From Desertifilum tharense IPPAS B-1220 (GTDB lineage Bacteria; Cyanobacteriota; Cyanobacteriia; Cyanobacteriales; Desertifilaceae), in NCBI RefSeq assembly GCF_001746915.1, contig NZ_MJGC01000043.1:35966-99965 (forward strand): a stretch of 64,000 bases of DNA. Direction: 5' to 3'. Shown piece after piece: positions 8,984 through 17,968 of this stretch (within the stretch, counting starts at the first letter, position 1; the number at the start of each line of letters is the position of its first letter). The translations under genes and the position numbers were made by a program. The notes under the pieces are model-generated. The model ran no database searches, was not told the DNA's origin, and was given only the letters and a program-made list of their open reading frames with translations.

Positions 8984-11347
8984 GTGAAAACAATGCGCTT
9001 AAATAGCACGCGGAGTTTTGTCCTTCGTTCTCCGGTCTGGGCTGCGGTGTTTACCACCTGGGCAACCCTCGGTTTACTCAGCGCCGCCAGAGGAGAAACC
9101 CCAAGCGAAGCTTATACCCCCCAGGTCAATGAATTCGCGACGGCCCAATTGATTGAAGAAATTGAACAAGGAACGCTACGCTTAAGCGGATCTATGCCCG
9201 AAGCGAGTGCGGCTCCTGTAGAAGCAACCGCCCGCGACGAGAGCGAGCTAGCATCCGAGACCGTTGTGAGTGCTGCGCCAGCAATAGCTCCAGCACTGCC
9301 CATTTCAGAAGCGGTTCCAGAAGCGCTCCCTGCGGGAATCGCGCCGGTTGAATCTCCTGTTTTATGGTCTTCAGAGTATCTCAGCCAAGTTCCGGGAACT
9401 GAAGGGACTCCCCAACAGGAAACCCCAGAACGCATCGAGTTTGATGTCACGCCGGGAAGCCCGCAGATCCAAATTGAGCAGCCGCCCGCGCCTCCCGTTC
9501 CTAGCGTCACCCCGACGGTGCCGACTGCTCCCCCCGCGCCCGCAACGCAAGAACCCGAACCCCGCGTTCTGGTGGCTGAAGTGGCCGTAACTGGGGCGGC
9601 TGCGGAATTGCAAAATGAAGTGTACCGCGTCATCAGCACCCAACCGGGGCGCACGACAACCCGCACGCAATTGCAGGAAGACATTAACGCGATTTTTGCC
9701 ACGGGATTTTTTGCCAACGTCCGAGCTATCCCTGAAGATACCCCGCTAGGGGTAAGAATTACCTTTGACGTGCAACCCAACCCCGTTTTGCAAGCGGTTC
9801 GGATTGAAGCGAATCCAGGAACAGATGTCCCCTCTGTGCTGCCAGCAGAGGTGATTGATGAAATCTTTAGACCGCAGTATGGCGATATTCTCAATTTCCG
9901 CGACTTGCAACAAAGCATTCAACGCCTGAATCAGTGGTATCAAGAGCAAGGGTTTGTGCTGGCTCAGGTGGTTGCGGCCCCAGAAATTACGCCCGATGGC
10001 ACCGTGACGTTGGTGGTGGCTGAAGGGGTGATTGAAGATATTGAGGTGCGCTTTCTCAACCGTGAAGGGGAAGCTACTCAAGAAGATGGCACCCCAGTGC
10101 GAGGTCGGACGCGCGAGTTTATTATTACGCGCGAACTGGATTTGCAACCCGGACGGGTATTTAATCGCCAAGTGGTGGAAGAAGATTTACAGCGCCTCTT
10201 CCGTTTGGGGTTATTCCAAGACGTGCGCGTCTCTTTAAATCCGGGTACCGATCCGAGTCAGGTGGTGGTGGTGGTGAACGCCCAAGAACGCAATACTGGC
10301 TCAATTACCGCCGGGGGTGGGATTAGCTCGGCTAGCGGCTTGTTTGGGAGCGTTTCCTACCAGCAGTTAAACCTAGGGGGAAATAACCAGCAGTTGCGGG
10401 CAGAAGCGCAAATTGGGACGCGGGAGTTGTTGTTTGATTTAAGCTTTACCGATCCTTGGATTGCGGGCGATCCGAATCGAACTTCTTATACGGTGAACTT
10501 GTTTAGACGCCGCTCGATTTCGCTGATTTTTGATGGCGGCGATCCAGAGGTGAATTTACCCAATGGCGATCGCCCTCGCATCCTCCGGTTGGGGGGTGGG
10601 GTCAACTTCAGCCGTCCTTTAGGACCCGATCCGCGCAATGCGGAATGGCGCGGTTCCTTGGGCTTGCAATACCAGCGGGTTTCCATTCGCGATCGCAACG
10701 GTCGAGTTCGCTCCGAAGATGAACTGGGGAACGACCTCAGCTTTAGCGGCGAGGGTCGAGACGATCTGGTGGCCGTGCAATTGGGGTTAGTGCGCGATCG
10801 CCGTAACGATGCTTTGCGTCCCACCAGCGGCGATTTCCTCCGCTTTGGGGTAGAACAAACCGTTCCTATCGGTTTGGGGAATATCTTTATGAACCGCCTG
10901 CGGGGAAGCTATAGCTACTACATCCCCGTCCGCTTTACCAATTTCAATCAAGGCCCCCAAGCCCTCGCTTTTAACGTTCAAGGCGGTACCATTCTAGGAG
11001 ACTTACCCCCCTACGAAGCCTTCGCTTTAGGGGGTAGCAACTCAGTCAGAGGCTACGATGAGGGCGATTTGGGTAGCGGTCGTCACTTCGTCCAAGCCAC
11101 CGCTGAGTATCGTTTCCCCGTGTTTTCGATTATCAATGGGGCGCTGTTTGCCGACTTTGCCAGCGATTTAGGTTCCGGGCGCAACGTTCCCGGAAATCCT
11201 GCCGGAATTCGGGACAAACCTGGAACGGGCTTCGGTTTGGGGGTTGGCGTGCGGATTCAATCGCCCATTGGTCCCATTCGGATCGATTACGGGTTTAACA
11301 ACGAGGGCGATAGCCGCTTGCACTTTGGGATTGGCGAACGATTCTAA
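8984..11347 (+). CDS. bamA: Omp85/BamA outer-membrane assembly protein with POTRA domains
   Basis: 787 residues from a GTG start. A signal peptide (residues 1-38) is followed by a long Ala/Pro-rich low-complexity region (about 40-195), then three POTRA-like domains (about 195-450; RVLVAEVAVTGAAA, AVRIEANPG, VIEDIEVRFLN), then a 16-strand-type beta barrel. The barrel includes the conserved VRGYDEGDLG near residue 690 and ends in phenylalanine (HFGIGERF), as expected for an outer-membrane beta signal. It inserts barrel proteins into the outer membrane. The Pro-rich spacer is typical of cyanobacterial Omp85 and may cross peptidoglycan. It heads the lipid A gene run, though a strong hairpin separates it from lpxC. 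Confidence 0.93.
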   Translation: MKTMRLNSTRSFVLRSPVWAAVFTTWATLGLLSAARGETPSEAYTPQVNEFATAQLIEEIEQGTLRLSGSMPEASAAPVEATARDESELASETVVSAAPAIAPALPISEAVPEALPAGIAPVESPVLWSSEYLSQVPGTEGTPQQETPERIEFDVTPGSPQIQIEQPPAPPVPSVTPTVPTAPPAPATQEPEPRVLVAEVAVTGAAAELQNEVYRVISTQPGRTTTRTQLQEDINAIFATGFFANVRAIPEDTPLGVRITFDVQPNPVLQAVRIEANPGTDVPSVLPAEVIDEIFRPQYGDILNFRDLQQSIQRLNQWYQEQGFVLAQVVAAPEITPDGTVTLVVAEGVIEDIEVRFLNREGEATQEDGTPVRGRTREFIITRELDLQPGRVFNRQVVEEDLQRLFRLGLFQDVRVSLNPGTDPSQVVVVVNAQERNTGSITAGGGISSASGLFGSVSYQQLNLGGNNQQLRAEAQIGTRELLFDLSFTDPWIAGDPNRTSYTVNLFRRRSISLIFDGGDPEVNLPNGDRPRILRLGGGVNFSRPLGPDPRNAEWRGSLGLQYQRVSIRDRNGRVRSEDELGNDLSFSGEGRDDLVAVQLGLVRDRRNDALRPTSGDFLRFGVEQTVPIGLGNIFMNRLRGSYSYYIPVRFTNFNQGPQALAFNVQGGTILGDLPPYEAFALGGSNSVRGYDEGDLGSGRHFVQATAEYRFPVFSIINGALFADFASDLGSGRNVPGNPAGIRDKPGTGFGLGVGVRIQSPIGPIRIDYGFNNEGDSRLHFGIGERF

Positions 11348-11422
11348 GGTGAAGGTTTCCAACGCTTGAGAACGATATCCTAAAAGGGATCGGACGCATT
11401 AATCTGACTGCTCATTGTTCAG

Positions 11423-11462
11423 CAGCACTCGCGCAGGAAGTCCTAGGAGTGCTGTCCTTTTT
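11423..11462 (+). terminator. Hairpin with T-rich tail between bamA and lpxC
   Basis: CAGCACTC (11423-11430) pairs perfectly with GAGTGCTG (11447-11454). The loop contains a nested AGGA/TCCT pair, and TCCTTTTT follows. It lies 75 bases after the bamA stop and 76 before the preferred lpxC start. It can act as a terminator or partial attenuator, letting bamA be expressed above the lpx genes. Confidence 0.65.
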
Positions 11463-11538
11463 AGCTGGCAGCGTTTCCGATCCGTTTGAGGACAAGCTGA
11501 ACGGCGCTCAAAGATTAACCGCACATTGCACTTGGCTT

Positions 11539-12357
11539 ATGAACGAACTCACTCAAACCATTCAGCTATCGGGGGTTAGCTTGCACGCTGGCGTTGAAAC
11601 CCAGGTGCGGCTATTCCCGGCAGCAGCAGGCGAGGGGCGCTATTTTGTCCGGGTGGATTTGCCGGATGCACCCCAAATTCCCGCGCGGATCGATGCGGTG
11701 GTTTCTACCACCCTATCGACAGAATTGGGACAAGGAGAAGCCCGCGTTCGCACGGTTGAGCATCTCTTAGCTACCCTAGCTGCCCTTGGGGTAAGCGATG
11801 CTCGCATTGAAATTAACGGGCCAGAATTACCGCTACTTGACGGTTCTGCGGTTCAATGGGTAGAGGCGATCGCCGCCTGGGACAAAACTCAACCCGCCCC
11901 AGTTGCGCCCCTTGCTCAACCCATTACCGTTCATGCTGGCGATGCCTTTGTCGCAGCGTTTCCCGCCAGCCGCACCCGCTTTACCTACGGGATTGATTTT
12001 GAACTTCCTGCAATTGGCAATCAATGGCACAGTTGGGAACTCGACTCACAAAGCTTCGCCACCGAAATTGCCCCCGCCCGGACCTTTGCGCTAGCCCACC
12101 AAATTGAATATTTGCGCGCCCAAGGTTTAATTAAGGGGGGAAGTCTTGAAAATGCGTTAGTTTGCGGTTCAGAGGGGTGGATTAATCCGCCCTTGCGATT
12201 TGCAAATGAGCCAGCACGTCATAAACTTTTAGACTTAGTAGGAGATTTGAGTTTACTGGGGACTATCCCAGTTGCCCATTACCTAGCCTATAAAGCTAGC
12301 CACCATCTCCACGTCCAATTGGCTCAAAAAATCCGAGAATCTCAAACCCCAGATTAA
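11539..12357 (+). CDS. lpxC: UDP-3-O-acyl-N-acetylglucosamine deacetylase
   Basis: 272 residues from the ATG at 11539. A longer frame begins at 11449, inside the terminator hairpin, and is rejected. The N terminus [13 protein letters not shown] is the LpxC start signature. The zinc ligands are visible: His75 in VEHLLATL, then the His and Asp of [10 protein letters not shown]. This is the first committed step of lipid A synthesis. The active-site region near the end reads KASHHLHV, where GH is more usual, a small deviation. FabZ starts 11 bases later. Confidence 0.94.
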   Translation: MNELTQTIQLSGVSLHAGVETQVRLFPAAAGEGRYFVRVDLPDAPQIPARIDAVVSTTLSTELGQGEARVRTVEHLLATLAALGVSDARIEINGPELPLLDGSAVQWVEAIAAWDKTQPAPVAPLAQPITVHAGDAFVAAFPASRTRFTYGIDFELPAIGNQWHSWELDSQSFATEIAPARTFALAHQIEYLRAQGLIKGGSLENALVCGSEGWINPPLRFANEPARHKLLDLVGDLSLLGTIPVAHYLAYKASHHLHVQLAQKIRESQTPD

Positions 12358-12368
12358 TCCTTTCACCC

Positions 12369-12857
12369 ATGTCTACTTTGACCGATAACTCCGTCCAATC
12401 TGCAACCGCTCAATCCCCTGAGATTACACCGCTCGCTGTGGAAGAGATTCAGAAACTCTTACCGCACCGCTATCCTTTTGCTCTGGTCGATCGCATTATC
12501 GATTATGTTCCAGGTAAGCGCGTGGTGGGTTTGAAGAATGTCACCTTTAACGAACCCCACTTTCAAGGTCATTTTCCCGGACGCCCAATTATGCCGGGGG
12601 TGCTAATTATAGAAGCAATGGCGCAAGTGGGTGGGGTGATCCTCACGCAACTTCCGGATGTGGAACGGGGGCTATGCATGTTTGCAGGGATGGATAAAGT
12701 CCGGTTTCGTCGCCCGGTGGTTCCTGGGGATCAACTGGTGATGACGGTGGAACTGCTGAACGTCAAGCGCCGTCGATTCGGCAAGATGCAAGCGCAGGCG
12801 GAAGTCGATGGTAAGCTGGTGGCTGAAGGCGAACTGATGTTCTCGATTGTTGACTAG
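12369..12857 (+). CDS. fabZ: 3-hydroxyacyl-ACP dehydratase
   Basis: 162 residues. It removes water from 3-hydroxyacyl-ACP in fatty acid elongation and so competes with LpxA for the same substrate. The hot-dog fold signatures are [14 protein letters not shown], the catalytic His in [14 protein letters not shown] and the Glu in IEAMAQ. The N-terminal tail of about 25 residues is Ser/Thr/Gln-rich and probably disordered. Packed between lpxC and lpxA, as in many Gram-negative genomes. Confidence 0.96.
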   Translation: MSTLTDNSVQSATAQSPEITPLAVEEIQKLLPHRYPFALVDRIIDYVPGKRVVGLKNVTFNEPHFQGHFPGRPIMPGVLIIEAMAQVGGVILTQLPDVERGLCMFAGMDKVRFRRPVVPGDQLVMTVELLNVKRRRFGKMQAQAEVDGKLVAEGELMFSIVD

Positions 12858-12917
12858 CATTAACCGTTGTCATTTGACGACCGATGACACGTATCCATAT
12901 CCTCTGACAAATGACAA

Positions 12918-13730
12918 ATGACCACCTTGATTCATCCCACTGCTGTAATTCATCCTGGTGCCAAACTGCACCCGACAGTACGAGTGGGTGCTTATGCGGT
13001 AATTGGGGAACATCTAGAAATTGGTGCAGAAACCACAATTGGTCCTCATGTTGTCCTTGACGGCTGGACGAAAATTGGCGATCGCAATCAGATCTTTGCG
13101 GGAGCCGCAATTGGTTTAGAGCCGCAGGATTTAAAGTATGATGGCTCGGCGAGTTGGGTGACAATTGGCAATGATAATTTAATTCGCGAATATGTCACCA
13201 TTAACCGGGCGACGGGGGCGGGCGAAGTGACGGCACTGGGCAATCAAAATTTATTGATGGCCTATGCTCATGTTGGTCATAACTGTAAAATCGGCGATCG
13301 CGCGATTATTGCCAATAGTGTAGCGCTGGCCGGTCATGTCACCATTGAATCGCAAGCTCGGATCAGCGGCGTTTTGGGTATTCATCAGTTTGTTCAGATT
13401 GGACGGCTGGCAATGGTGGGCGGAATGAGTCGCGTTGACCGGGATGTACCGCCCTATATGCTGGTAGAAGGGAATCCTTCGCGGGTGCGATCGCTCAATC
13501 TGGTGGGCTTAAAGCGGGCGGGTTTGTCGGCGGCGGAGTTAAGCAATCTCAAAAAAGCCTATCGCCTGCTGTATCGTTCGGGTCTAAGCTTTAACCAAGC
13601 GCTAGAACAGTTAGAACTGCTTGCCGATAACGAACATCTCCAGCATTTGCATCGCTTTCTGAAATTATCGGTTGCTCCGGGACGGCGCGGCCCAATTCCG
13701 GGCAGAAAAGTTAAGGATGAAGCGCTGTGA
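12918..13730 (+). CDS. lpxA: UDP-N-acetylglucosamine acyltransferase
   Basis: 270 residues. It transfers a 3-hydroxyacyl chain from ACP to UDP-GlcNAc, the first lipid A step. The first 190 residues are hexapeptide repeats of a left-handed beta helix, with the catalytic His in AHVGHNCKIGD. The C-terminal helical part (NLVGLKRAGLS onward) is typical. The start lies inside a repeated ACAAATGACAAATGACC word, itself a common cyanobacterial simple repeat. The stop overlaps the lpxB GTG, which suggests translational coupling. Confidence 0.96.
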   Translation: MTTLIHPTAVIHPGAKLHPTVRVGAYAVIGEHLEIGAETTIGPHVVLDGWTKIGDRNQIFAGAAIGLEPQDLKYDGSASWVTIGNDNLIREYVTINRATGAGEVTALGNQNLLMAYAHVGHNCKIGDRAIIANSVALAGHVTIESQARISGVLGIHQFVQIGRLAMVGGMSRVDRDVPPYMLVEGNPSRVRSLNLVGLKRAGLSAAELSNLKKAYRLLYRSGLSFNQALEQLELLADNEHLQHLHRFLKLSVAPGRRGPIPGRKVKDEAL

Positions 13731-14890
13731 AGGCTGCACGCATTTTCATCAGTACGGGTGAAGTCTCTGGAGATTTACAAGGGGCGCTGTTAGTGGAAGC
13801 CTTAAAGCGCCAAGCTCAAGCGGTGGAAATTATGGCGCTGGGCGGAACCCGCATGGCTGAAGCGGGTGCCCGGTTGCTGGCGAATACGAGTGGTATTGGT
13901 TCGGTGGGGTTGTGGGAATCTGTACCGTTTCTTTTGCCTACTTTACGAATTCAGCAGCAGGTGAAGCAATTTCTCCGCGAACAGCCCCCCGATTTAGTGG
14001 TCTTGATTGACTATATGGGGCCGAATTTGGGCATTGGCTCTTTTTTGCGCCGCCATTTTCCCCAGATTCCCATTGTTTACTATATTGCGCCGCAAGCTTG
14101 GGTTTGGTCGCTGAGTCCCAAGGATACGGAACGGATCGTGAAGGTAACGGATCGATTGCTGGCGATTTTCCCAGCAGAGGCGCGTTATTTTGAGCAGCAT
14201 GGCGCTCAAGTTCGGTGGGTTGGGCACCCCCTCATCGATCGGATTGGGAGGTTTCCTAGCCGCACAGAGGCGCGAATGCGGCTGGGAATCGACGACCAAC
14301 AACAGGCGATCGCGCTCATTCCGGCCTCGCGACGGCAAGAGCTAAAGTATTTAATGCCCCCGATCTTTAAAGCGGCGCAACAACTCCAGGCGCAACTTCC
14401 GAACGCTCATTTCTGGATTCCCCTATCGCTAGAGCGCTATCGTCCGGCGATTGAAAAGGCGATCGCGCAATTTCAGCTTAAAGCCACCCTGGTTGCCCAG
14501 CAAACCCCGGAAGTTTTAGCCGCAGCCGATTTAGCCATTACCAAGTCGGGAACGGTGAATTTGGAATTAGCCTTGCTGAACGTTCCCCAGGTGGTACTGT
14601 ACCGCGTGAGTCCCCTGACGTATTGGATTGGAAAGCGGGTGTTTAATTTTTCGATTCCGTTTATGTCGCCGCCCAATTTAGTGCAAATGCAGGCGATTGT
14701 TCCCGAATTTCTACAAGAGCAAGCGACGCCAGAGGCGATTTTTACCTCCGCCCTAGATTTATTACAAAATCCCCAATCGCGCGAGGCGATGCAGGCTGGC
14801 TATCACCAAATGCGTCAGGCGTTGGGAGAACCGGGCGTTTGCGATCGCGCCGCGCAAGAAATTTTACAGCTTATTGAGGGCGATCGCTAA
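13727..14890 (+). CDS. lpxB: Lipid-A-disaccharide synthase
   Basis: 387 residues from a GTG that overlaps the lpxA stop by four bases. A GT19 glycosyltransferase, it joins UDP-diacylglucosamine and lipid X. Signatures include STGEVSGDLQGA at the N terminus, YYIAPQAWVW near residue 123, WVGHPLIDR near 166 and the C-terminal nucleotide-binding TKSGTVNLELALL near 274. It is the last gene of the lipid A run; lpxD and lpxK are not in this window. Acts at the cytoplasmic membrane face. Confidence 0.96.
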   Translation: MKAARIFISTGEVSGDLQGALLVEALKRQAQAVEIMALGGTRMAEAGARLLANTSGIGSVGLWESVPFLLPTLRIQQQVKQFLREQPPDLVVLIDYMGPNLGIGSFLRRHFPQIPIVYYIAPQAWVWSLSPKDTERIVKVTDRLLAIFPAEARYFEQHGAQVRWVGHPLIDRIGRFPSRTEARMRLGIDDQQQAIALIPASRRQELKYLMPPIFKAAQQLQAQLPNAHFWIPLSLERYRPAIEKAIAQFQLKATLVAQQTPEVLAAADLAITKSGTVNLELALLNVPQVVLYRVSPLTYWIGKRVFNFSIPFMSPPNLVQMQAIVPEFLQEQATPEAIFTSALDLLQNPQSREAMQAGYHQMRQALGEPGVCDRAAQEILQLIEGDR

Positions 14891-15037
14891 ACAACCCAAC
14901 TCGCTCAAAGTTCGCTAATATCAAGACATCGGCTTAACTGGATCTTTCGATCCACATCACAACAGATTGCATCATTAATCACTGATACGATTGGGAAAAT
15001 CGAGCATAGTTGAAAACGCTGGTTTCTCCTCATCTTC

Positions 15038-15532
15038 ATGGATAGCAATCCCCTTCTTCCTCAAGTTCGCGTTAACTCCACTCAACTCCTCGGACAGTTA
15101 CAAAGCGGCCGATTGTTGCAAGTCGATCCGCGCTGTTCGGGAGGGTTTATTCTCCGCAAACGCCACCACGCAGAGTTTGTAGGCGCGGGTGGAGCCATTG
15201 GCGGCTTATTCGATCTCGACTGCGTAGAACTAATCCCGGTGGGGAACGCTGCGATCGCGCATCCCGAAACCTACGAAGAACGACAAGTAGCCTATACAAC
15301 CCGCCAGCAATGGAGTCATACTCTACAACAGGCTACAGAATTACTCGTTCCTCTACAACGCGCTCAAGCCGCCCTTACCGTCTTAAGCGATTACCTGGGT
15401 ACAGAAACCGCAACCCCCGTTTCCGATGAACTGCTGGCTTTATTGGTGGGCGTTTTACCCAAAACGATCGCGAGCCTGCGTCAATCGGGGACTGTTCGCG
15501 CGACGCCCTCCCTTCAGCAATCGGCGTGCTAG
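15038..15532 (+). CDS. Hypothetical protein, function unknown
   Basis: 164 residues, soluble, no signal peptide. The N-terminal half is beta-rich with Gly-rich turns (GRLLQVDPRCSGGFILRKRHH; AGGAIGGLFDLDCVELIPVG). The C-terminal half is helical (QQATELLVPLQRAQAALTVLSDYL). I recognise no family. It stands between lpxB and the EAL-GAF-GGDEF gene on the same strand, about 110 bases before the latter; a functional link is not shown. Confidence 0.6.
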   Translation: MDSNPLLPQVRVNSTQLLGQLQSGRLLQVDPRCSGGFILRKRHHAEFVGAGGAIGGLFDLDCVELIPVGNAAIAHPETYEERQVAYTTRQQWSHTLQQATELLVPLQRAQAALTVLSDYLGTETATPVSDELLALLVGVLPKTIASLRQSGTVRATPSLQQSAC

Positions 15533-15643
15533 AAGGCGTTGAGCATCCTCCTTAAATCTTTATGTACTTTTAAGCGCACTTCATCTTCCCACGCGCGATT
15601 TGTGGAGATACTAAACTAAATCCGGTTAATCCAATCGCAACCA

Positions 15644-17872
15644 ATGGATCAAACGCCCTCTCCTCATGTCTGTACTTGCCATAACATCAAGCGTTGTCAG
15701 GCGAAAGAACCTGGTAGACTCTTTTTGTGGTTTCCCATTCCCCACACTTTAACCAAAGTCACCGATTATTTTCACAAGTTTGGTTTAGAGTGCGAACTGA
15801 TGCAGCAGCGACCGGGGTTGAGTTTAAACTGTCAAGCTGGACAAGCTCAAGAAATTGCTCGCAACCTGTCTCAAATTTTGGCACCCAGGGAAGTTCAAGA
15901 AACGCAGGTACTCTTTATTCGAGGCGCGATCCAACCCCAGCTTCAAGATTTTAGCGATATTGCCTCATTGCAACGCTTCATTAAATTTAGTCAGTCGGAC
16001 TGGTTAGTGGATATGCTGGCGACAGAGCGATTAACCAGCTACTTCCAGCCGATTGTCTCCATTCAAGATACATCCCAGATTTACGGCTATGAAGCCCTGC
16101 TGCGGGGGATAGACGAACAGGGTAAGATTGTCTCGCCAGGACCGATGCTAGAGTTAGCAATGGAGTCGGGACTGCTTCCCCAAGTCGATCAAAGGGCGCG
16201 TCTCAGCGCGATCGCCCAAGCGGCTCGCCATCAGCTCAACGGGCATCTTTTTATTAATTTTGCACCCACTGCTCTGTACGATCCTAATTTTTGCTTGCAA
16301 AGCACAGTAGAAGCCATCGATCGGGCTGGGATTGCTCACGAACGCATTGTTTTTGAAGTGGTAGAGTCAGATAATCCTCAAGATTTGGCACACCTGAGAT
16401 CGGTGCTGCAATTCTACCGCAATAGCGGATTCTTGGTGGCTTTGGACGATCTAGGATCGGGTTATTCTAGCCTCAACTTGCTGCATCAGTTACGACCCGA
16501 CTTCATTAAGCTGGATATGGAGTTAATTCGCAATGTCCACCAAGACTTGTATAAGGCATCCATTACCGAGAAACTCCTAGAAATTGCTCAAAGATTGAAG
16601 ATTAAGACGGTAGCTGAAGGGATTGAATGTCTTGAGGAACTGAACTGGCTGCGGGAACGCGGTGCAACGTTTGCTCAAGGCTATTTGATTGCGAAACCGA
16701 GCGAAACTCCCGCTGCTATTACCCCTCGTTTTGAGCAAATTGCTTTCCAGGAGGTGGCTTATCCTGGCTGCAAGCCGGTGGAACATCGCGTTCAACACCA
16801 AAGCGAATCTGAGCGGATTGTGGCGGCAGTTACTCAGCGCATCCGACAATCGCTAGAGTTAGATTATATTCTGCAAACCACGGCTGACGAGGTGCGACAG
16901 CTTTTTGCAGTGGATCGCGTGGTAATTTATCGTTTTGAGCCAGATTGGAGTGGGTTAGTTGCGGTTGAATCCTTAGCAGAAGGATGCCTTTCGATTTTAG
17001 GCTTCCATGTAATGGATACTTGCTTTCAATCAACCCATGCTGTCTACTATCAGCAGGGAAATACGAGAGCGATTACGAACATTGAAACAGCAGACTTATC
17101 TCCTTGTCACGTTGAGTTGCTGAAAAGCTTGCACATCAAGGCTAACTTGGTGGTTCCGATCTTGCAACAGGAGCGTTTATGGGGATTGTTGATTGCTCAT
17201 CAGTGTCGCAGTACCCGCCAATGGCAGCAAGGGGAGATTAATTTATTTAACCAGTTAGCCACTCAAGCGGCGATCGCGATTCAACAATCGGAACTCTACC
17301 ACCAATTACAACGGGCGAATCAGGAGTTGGAACGGCTGGCGGCTTTGGATGGTTTAACCCAACTGGCCAATCGCCGCTGTTTTGATGATACTCTCCAACA
17401 GGAATGGGAGCGGTTGGCGAAGGAGGAAGCGCCAATCTCGTTAATTTTGTTGGATGTGGATTATTTTAAGCTCTATAACGATACTTACGGGCATTTGGCG
17501 GGCGATGATGCGCTTAGACAAGTGGCGCGGGCAATTGCTCAGTCGGTTAACCATCCGGCTCATCTGGTGGCTCGCTACGGGGGAGAAGAGTTTGCTGCAA
17601 TTTTACCCAATACAGATGCAGAAGAGGCGATCGCCATTGCTGCTGCCATTCAAGAAAATATTAGCGAGTTACAATTGCCCCATTCCACCTCTCAAGTCAG
17701 CGAGTTTGTAACGCTCAGTATTGGGGCTGCAACGGTTATTCCTCAACTGGATATTTCTGCTGTGAGTTTAATTGTAGCGGCCGATCGCGGACTGTATCAA
17801 GCCAAAGCTCAAGGCAAAAATCAGGTCGTACAAATTCTAGATCATCCTTTGTCCCATCAGCGCTCTTTTTAG
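15644..17872 (+). CDS. EAL - cyanobacteriochrome-type GAF - GGDEF protein
   Basis: 742 residues. Order: Cys-rich N terminus (C10, C12, C18), EAL domain about 125-360, GAF about 390-555, GGDEF about 560-735. The EAL domain keeps its key motifs (E150-A-L-L-R, INFAPTA, LDDLGSGYSS, AEGIECLEE), so phosphodiesterase activity is likely. The GGDEF active site is GGEEF at 646-650 with LLDVDYFKL; the RxxD inhibitory site is replaced by HPAH (637-640). The GAF carries Cys488 followed by His (SPCH), the bilin-attachment pattern, and Cys460 in DTCF, 28 residues earlier. That matches the DXCF class of cyanobacteriochromes. It should make or break cyclic-di-GMP under light control; the bilin and colours are inferred. 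Confidence 0.88.
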   Translation: MDQTPSPHVCTCHNIKRCQAKEPGRLFLWFPIPHTLTKVTDYFHKFGLECELMQQRPGLSLNCQAGQAQEIARNLSQILAPREVQETQVLFIRGAIQPQLQDFSDIASLQRFIKFSQSDWLVDMLATERLTSYFQPIVSIQDTSQIYGYEALLRGIDEQGKIVSPGPMLELAMESGLLPQVDQRARLSAIAQAARHQLNGHLFINFAPTALYDPNFCLQSTVEAIDRAGIAHERIVFEVVESDNPQDLAHLRSVLQFYRNSGFLVALDDLGSGYSSLNLLHQLRPDFIKLDMELIRNVHQDLYKASITEKLLEIAQRLKIKTVAEGIECLEELNWLRERGATFAQGYLIAKPSETPAAITPRFEQIAFQEVAYPGCKPVEHRVQHQSESERIVAAVTQRIRQSLELDYILQTTADEVRQLFAVDRVVIYRFEPDWSGLVAVESLAEGCLSILGFHVMDTCFQSTHAVYYQQGNTRAITNIETADLSPCHVELLKSLHIKANLVVPILQQERLWGLLIAHQCRSTRQWQQGEINLFNQLATQAAIAIQQSELYHQLQRANQELERLAALDGLTQLANRRCFDDTLQQEWERLAKEEAPISLILLDVDYFKLYNDTYGHLAGDDALRQVARAIAQSVNHPAHLVARYGGEEFAAILPNTDAEEAIAIAAAIQENISELQLPHSTSQVSEFVTLSIGAATVIPQLDISAVSLIVAADRGLYQAKAQGKNQVVQILDHPLSHQRSF

Positions 17873-17968
17873 CTATTAATCTATTTTATCAATTGAGTCA
17901 AGATTGAACTTGATTGTCTCGATTGTTCTCCTTAAAGTTCTAGAAAAAAGAACTGAGGAGATGAGAGC

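Noticed and set aside
9112..9918. 268-codon antisense frame within bamA
   Set aside because: It arises from the Ala/Pro-rich, GC-rich codons of the bamA linker; its translation is low-complexity Ser/Gly/Thr.
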